DNA of 51,201 bases from an uncultured Pseudomonas sp. (lineage in GTDB: Bacteria; Pseudomonadota; Gammaproteobacteria; Pseudomonadales; Pseudomonadaceae). How positions within the stretch are numbered: position 1 is the stretch's first letter; every line of letters starts with the position of its first letter. The notes under the pieces were generated by a model. That model worked only from the letters and a program-made list of their open reading frames with translations, was not told the DNA's origin and made no database searches. This document shows, piece by piece, positions 47,080 through 51,201 of this stretch. The stretch is taken from positions 1 through 51,201 of the forward strand of contig NZ_CAMPHV010000042.1 in NCBI RefSeq assembly GCF_946886105.1. The letters are read 5' to 3'. A program made the translations under genes and the position numbers.

Positions 47080-47298
<219 letters not shown>

Positions 47299-47438
47299 CA
47301 GGCCGTTGAAAAACGTAGGCGAGGCAGCCGAGACAAGGCAAAAACGGCCGAAAAAGCGCAGTTTACGTGCTGTAAATGAGCATTTTGAGGCCGTTTTTAA
47401 CGCAGTATCGGCGACGCAGGTAGTTTTTCAACAGCCTG
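47299..47438. mobile_element. MITE-like foldback element (copy 2, 140 bp)
   Basis: Ends are CAGGCCGTTGAAAAAC and GTTTTTCAACAGCCTG, flanked by CTAG on both sides (47295-47298 and 47439-47442). The centre holds AAAACGGCC/GGCCGTTTT and TTTACGTGCTGTAAA hairpins, and shares GTTTACGTGCTGTAAATGAG with the copy at 19709. It encodes nothing. The rest of 47443-47619 holds only a GC-rich hairpin (CCGCCCC/GGGGCGG) and no gene. Confidence 0.8.
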
Positions 47439-47619
47439 CTAGACGGCGATAACCCACAACCCCCCGCGACCGCCCCGCCAGGGGCGGCCGCCACTACACG
47501 ACCGCCAGTCACCGCAAAACCCACCTAGCAACGCCTCCCGCGCATATCCAGCGCCCGTGCTCTCTCCCGTTATGCCGTAGCCGCGCTATCATCCCCCGCA
47601 TTGCCAATGGGGGTGGACG

Positions 47620-48849
47620 ATGCTGAACGGCTTGTGGCTGAGCTTTTTCGTGGTAGCGGCGGTCGCGGGCTTATCGCGCTGGCTGCTGGGCGACGATCCG
47701 GCGGTGTTTTCCGCCATGGTCGAAAGCCTGTTCGCCATGGCCAAACTGTCGGTCGAAGTGATGGTGGTGCTGTTCGGCACCCTGACCCTGTGGCTGGGTT
47801 TCCTGCGTATCGCCGAAAGGGCCGGGCTGGTCGATCTGCTCGGCCGCGCACTCGGGCCGTTGTTCGCCCGGCTGATGCCGGAAGTGCCGCGCGGCCACCC
47901 GGCCCTGGGCTTTATCACCCTGAACTTCGCCGCCAATGGCCTGGGCCTGGACAACGCCGCGACGCCGATCGGCCTGAAAGCCATGCGCGCGCTGCAGGAG
48001 CTCAACCCCAGCGCCACTATCGCGAGCAACGCGCAGATCCTTTTCCTGGTGCTCAACACCTCCTCGCTGACCCTGCTGCCGGTGTCGATCTTCATGTACC
48101 GGGTGCAGCAGGGCGCCGAAGACCCGACCCTGGTGTTCCTGCCGATCCTTCTGGCGACCAGCGCCTCGACCCTGGCCGGCTTGCTGGCGGTGGCGCTGGT
48201 GCAACGCCTGCGCCTGTGGGACCCGGTGGTGCTGGCCTACCTGATCCCCGGCGCCTTGCTGCTTGGCGGTTTCATGGCGCTGCTCGGCGGGCTGTCGGCC
48301 ACGGCGCTGGCGGCATTGTCCTCGCTGCTCGGCAACCTCACGCTGTTCGGCTTGATTCTGCTATTCCTGCTGGTCGGCGCGCTGCGCCGGGTGCCGGTGT
48401 ACGAGAATTTTATCGAGGGCGCCAAAGAAGGCTTCGATGTCGCCAAAAGCCTGCTGCCCTATCTGGTCGCCATGCTCTGCGCGATCGGCGTGCTGCGCGC
48501 TTCCGGCGCCCTGGATTTCGGCCTGGACGGGGTGCGCGCGCTGGTCCAGTGGCTCGGCTGGGATACGCGCTTTATCGATGCGTTGCCCACCGCGCTGATG
48601 AAACCGTTCTCCGGCAGCGCGGCGCGCGCCATGCTGATCGAAACCATGCAGAACTTCGGCGTCGACAGCTTCCCCGCGCTGCTCGCGGCCACCGTGCAGG
48701 GCAGCACCGAAACCACTTTTTACGTGTTGGCGGTGTACTTCGGCGCGGTGGGCATCCAGCGCGCGCGGCATGCCGTGGGCTGCGCGCTGCTCGCCGACCT
48801 GGCCGGCATACTCGCGTCTATCGCGGTGTGTTATTGGTTTTTCGGGTAG
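47620..48849 (+). CDS. Nucleoside-recognition (Gate) membrane protein, fused SpmA/SpmB type
   Basis: 409-aa inner-membrane protein with about ten hydrophobic segments in two halves. The first half has LNFAANGLGLDNAATPIGLKAM and the second FSGSAARAMLIE plus QGSTETTFYVLAVYFGAVG. These are the SpmA and SpmB signatures, here joined in one chain as in many Gram-negatives. The transported molecule is unknown. GGGGGTGGACG serves as ribosome binding site. The gene stands alone. Confidence 0.85.
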   Translation: MLNGLWLSFFVVAAVAGLSRWLLGDDPAVFSAMVESLFAMAKLSVEVMVVLFGTLTLWLGFLRIAERAGLVDLLGRALGPLFARLMPEVPRGHPALGFITLNFAANGLGLDNAATPIGLKAMRALQELNPSATIASNAQILFLVLNTSSLTLLPVSIFMYRVQQGAEDPTLVFLPILLATSASTLAGLLAVALVQRLRLWDPVVLAYLIPGALLLGGFMALLGGLSATALAALSSLLGNLTLFGLILLFLLVGALRRVPVYENFIEGAKEGFDVAKSLLPYLVAMLCAIGVLRASGALDFGLDGVRALVQWLGWDTRFIDALPTALMKPFSGSAARAMLIETMQNFGVDSFPALLAATVQGSTETTFYVLAVYFGAVGIQRARHAVGCALLADLAGILASIAVCYWFFG

Positions 48850-48860
48850 CACCGGCCACG

Positions 48861-49031
48861 GTAGGTTGGGTCGGGCCGCGTAGGTTAGCGGCGACTGACG
48901 CGGTTTAAGCATCGGCATCGCCATCGGCCGCCGCGTAACCCAACGACACCACGTCGGCGCCTTGTTGGGTTACGCGGCGTTCGTCTACGGTATTGCCGGG
49001 AACTAACGTGGGCGCCGCTAACCCAACCTAC
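48861..49031. repeat. Complex REP-like cluster, family F
   Basis: Outer ends are GTAGGTTGGGT and ACCCAACCTAC. Inner units CGCGTAACCCAAC and GTTGGGTTACGCG form a second inverted pair. The right-hand CTAC overlaps the stop codon (TAG) of the DUF5924 gene, which therefore comes from the repeat. Confidence 0.7.
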
Positions 49032-50089
49032 TCGACCTTGAAACGCAGCACCCCGATCATCTGTCCGGCTTCGGTCAGCACCTGGATCTGCCAACGCCCG
49101 GCGGCGTCGGTGGGGAAGTTCTGTTTGTGCGTCCAGGCCCGGTAGCCTTTTTCGCGACCGCCTTGGATCTCCAGGGCGATGCGCTCGACCTCGACGCCGT
49201 TATGCTGCCAGACGTGATAGATGCGCTCGTTCAGCCCGCGTGGCGCATTAATCGCGGTATAGGCATAGAGCCCCTGCTCATGCAGTTGCGCGAGGCTGAG
49301 TTGGCGCAGACTTGCGCCGGGCGCGCGGTTCTGGTCGTCGAATTCGGTGGTCACCGCCACATCGGCCAGCCACAGGGTCGCGGGCGGCACCCAGACCCGC
49401 GCCAGCCAGCCGCCGACGCCGATGGCCAGGGTCAAACCGACCAATAGCGCGCCCCGCCACCAGCGCTGCACGGTGATGGTGCTGAACAGGCTGGGAAACG
49501 ACAGCAGCACGGCCGCCGCCAGGGCCAGCTGATAACTCTGCGGGGTGGTCAGCTTAAAGATGATCGGCAGCGCCGTGAGCAATACCGCGAACAGCGCCAG
49601 GGTGTGGTAGGCGAGAAACAGCCAGCGCCGCGGGGCCAGCCATTTGTAGTACAGCGGGTCGATGATCGAGGCCAGCGCCGCGGCCGCCAACACGCCGGTG
49701 AACAGGGCCTGGCCGCTGTTCCAGGTGGTGGTGATAAAGAAGAACGGCAGCACGAAGAACAGACTTTCCTGGTGGATCATCTGGGTCGCATAGCGCAACA
49801 GAGGCGCTGGCACCTGCAGGCCGAACCAGCGTTCGATCTGCTCGCGCAGCACGTTTTCCAGGATCAACCACAGCCAGCTGACCAGCATCACCAGGCCCAG
49901 CACCCGCGCCAATTCGGCTTGTCGATCGACCAGCAGAAAGCTCGCCAACCCCGACGCGAAGCCGAAGATCGCCACCGTCCCCGGGTAGGCTTGAATCAAC
50001 GCGACAACACGCGAAACGGCAGATTTGCTCAAGCGGGGCAAAGACACGGGACGACTCTTGCAGGTATACGGCAGTAGGAGCGTCAGCAT
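49028..50089 (-). CDS. DUF5924 membrane protein with C-terminal DUF2914 domain
   Basis: 353-aa protein with seven or so hydrophobic segments up to about residue 230. A C-terminal beta-rich domain follows (YAYTAINAPRGLNERIYHVWQHNGVEVERIALEI, ending RWQIQVLTEAGQMIGVLRFKVE), which looks like DUF2914. The N-terminal start is uncertain: ATG at 50089 or GTG 14 codons later. Its stop codon lies in the GTAG of a REP-like unit. It is 46 bases from the glsB stop, same direction. Function unknown. Confidence 0.75.
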   Translation of the reverse strand: MLTLLLPYTCKSRPVSLPRLSKSAVSRVVALIQAYPGTVAIFGFASGLASFLLVDRQAELARVLGLVMLVSWLWLILENVLREQIERWFGLQVPAPLLRYATQMIHQESLFFVLPFFFITTTWNSGQALFTGVLAAAALASIIDPLYYKWLAPRRWLFLAYHTLALFAVLLTALPIIFKLTTPQSYQLALAAAVLLSFPSLFSTITVQRWWRGALLVGLTLAIGVGGWLARVWVPPATLWLADVAVTTEFDDQNRAPGASLRQLSLAQLHEQGLYAYTAINAPRGLNERIYHVWQHNGVEVERIALEIQGGREKGYRAWTHKQNFPTDAAGRWQIQVLTEAGQMIGVLRFKVE

Positions 50090-50135
50090 ACTGCATCTGC
50101 CCCCGCATGCCGCACTTTGCCGATAGCCGCGCCTG

Positions 50136-51044
50136 CTAGAACACCGACCAGCCGATGCGTTGACTGAGCAACTCCAGGGCTTTCATCCCCGCCAGGGAAT
50201 TGCCCGCGGGGTTCAGCTCCGGCGACCAGACGCACACGCTGAAGCGCCCCGGCACCACCGCGACTATACCGCCGCCGACGCCGCTCTTGCCCGGCAGGCC
50301 GACCCGGTAGGCGAAGTTGCCGGCTTCGTCGTACAGGCCGCTGGTGGCCATGATCGCGTTGACCTGCTTGGTCTGCCGCGGCGTCAGAATCTGCGCGCCG
50401 CTGTGCATGCAAAAGCCGTCGTTGGCCAGGAAGCAGAAGGCCCGCGCCAGGTCGGCGCAGCTCATGCGCAGCGCGCAATAACTGAAGTAGCTGCGCAGCA
50501 CCGTTTCCACGTCGTTATGGAAATTACCGAACGACTGCATCAGGTAAGCCGCCGCCGCGTTGCGTGCACGGTGCTGGTATTCGGAATCGGCCACGCGGTT
50601 ATCCACCACCACCTGCGGGTTGCCGGCCAGGCGGCGGACGAAATCGCGCATCGACACCACCGGCGCGGCAAAGCGCGACTGATTGATATCGCAGATCACC
50701 AGCGCCCCGGCGTTGATAAACGGATTGCGCGGCCGCCCGCGTTCGAACTCCAGCTGCACCAGGGAATTGAATGGCTGCCCGGACGGCTCGTGGCCCAGGC
50801 GCTGCCAGATGTCCTCGCCGGAATGACCGATCGCCTGCACCAGGCTGAACACCTTGGAAATGCTCTGCACGGAAAACGCCGTATCGGCGTCGCCGGCGCA
50901 GAACAGCTCGCCGCTATTGCTATAGACCGCGATACCCAGCTGATTGGCCGGCACATCGGCGAGCGCGGGAATGTAATCGGCCACTTTGCCCTGACCGATC
51001 AACGGGCGGACTTCATCGATAATCTCGCTCAACAGCGCTTGCAT
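50136..51044 (-). CDS. glsB: Glutaminase
   Basis: Serine-type glutaminase (glutamine to glutamate plus ammonia), 302 aa, cytoplasmic. The catalytic Ser-x-x-Lys is in [12 protein letters not shown]. Other family segments are [35 protein letters not shown] and [19 protein letters not shown]. The length matches bacterial GlsB/YneH. It is the last gene in the window and may share a transcript with the DUF5924 gene. It adds to the glutamate-generating genes further left but lies 29 kb from ansA. Confidence 0.93.
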   Translation of the reverse strand: MQALLSEIIDEVRPLIGQGKVADYIPALADVPANQLGIAVYSNSGELFCAGDADTAFSVQSISKVFSLVQAIGHSGEDIWQRLGHEPSGQPFNSLVQLEFERGRPRNPFINAGALVICDINQSRFAAPVVSMRDFVRRLAGNPQVVVDNRVADSEYQHRARNAAAAYLMQSFGNFHNDVETVLRSYFSYCALRMSCADLARAFCFLANDGFCMHSGAQILTPRQTKQVNAIMATSGLYDEAGNFAYRVGLPGKSGVGGGIVAVVPGRFSVCVWSPELNPAGNSLAGMKALELLSQRIGWSVF

Positions 51045-51131
51045 GTTCCAACTCGCAGCAGTGCCCGGGCGAACCCCGGGCGATGGCTGGTAGACGCCCG
51101 TCAGCTGGTGCTGATCACACCCGAAACCGTT

Positions 51132-51161
51132 CCCGGATTGCGCTGTGCTTATCCAGGCTAC
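51132..51161 (-). repeat. REP-like unit (CCCGGATTGCGC type)
   Basis: CCCGGATTGCGC...TATCCAGGCTAC is a single copy of the unit found as a tail-to-tail pair at 13172-13245. It lies upstream of glsB. Confidence 0.6.
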
Positions 51162-51201
51162 GGGCTGTAGATCCCGGGTTTATCCGCAAGGCCTGCGCAC
51201 C

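Overview
The window is GC-rich chromosomal DNA from a Pseudomonas. The order polA - small RNA - engB - cytochromes c - dsbA - endonuclease - diguanylate cyclase - (cryptochrome, MarC) - ampDh2 - kinB/algB, together with metNIQ, zur/znuABC and thrB, matches the order I remember around PA5483-PA5505 of P. aeruginosa. Extra genes and many dispersed GTAG-type REP repeats show that it is not P. aeruginosa itself; the P. mendocina/alcaligenes side of the genus is a guess. No rRNA, tRNA, CRISPR array, prophage or complete insertion sequence was seen.

Positions 1-21100 are mostly an acidic amino acid and amide utilisation region. It holds aatJQMP (glutamate/aspartate ABC importer), aauSR (two-component system), ggt (gamma-glutamyltransferase), a LysR regulator, two paralogous orphan periplasmic solute-binding proteins flanking aspA (aspartase) and an AGCS sodium/amino-acid symporter, and a type I asparaginase (ansA). 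A glutaminase (glsB) closes the window at 50136-51044. Uptake delivers Glu/Asp, and Ggt, AnsA and GlsB release Glu or Asp plus ammonia from conjugates and amides. AspA then deaminates Asp to fumarate. aatJ has a clear sigma-54 promoter with AauR-like inverted repeats upstream. An AT-rich two-gene insert (9522-10915), one gene encoding a DUF4365-type nuclease-like protein, splits aauR from ggt.

Positions 21107-30277 hold metNIQ (methionine ABC importer), a lipoprotein, the zinc system (zur-znuC-znuB divergent from znuA, with a Zur-box-like site between), a methyltransferase, thrB and a DUF2782 protein. Positions 30350-42281 hold polA, a strong candidate for the sRNA ErsA with an AlgU-type promoter, engB, two cytochromes c, dsbA, an endonuclease/exonuclease/phosphatase protein, a GGDEF protein, a DASH-type cryptochrome, a MarC protein, ampDh2 and a lone receiver protein.

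Positions 42565-47298 centre on kinB/algB. The two small genes either side of the pair (a 79-aa exported protein and a 145-aa DUF2383 protein) each have a sigma-54 promoter. Both promoters are preceded, at nearly the same distance, by two TGCA-N3-TGCA boxes exactly 31 bp apart. This looks like an unreported enhancer, and AlgB is the obvious candidate to bind it. The rest is a DUF1328 membrane peptide, a fused SpmA/SpmB-like membrane protein, a DUF5924 membrane protein and glsB.

Repeats are a prominent feature. At least five sequence families of REP-like hairpins share one design (GTAG ... CTAC ends). A separate small foldback element (three copies, terminal CAGGCCGTTGAAAAAC) is flanked by TTAG or CTAG duplications, and in two cases the CTAG contains the stop codon of the preceding gene.
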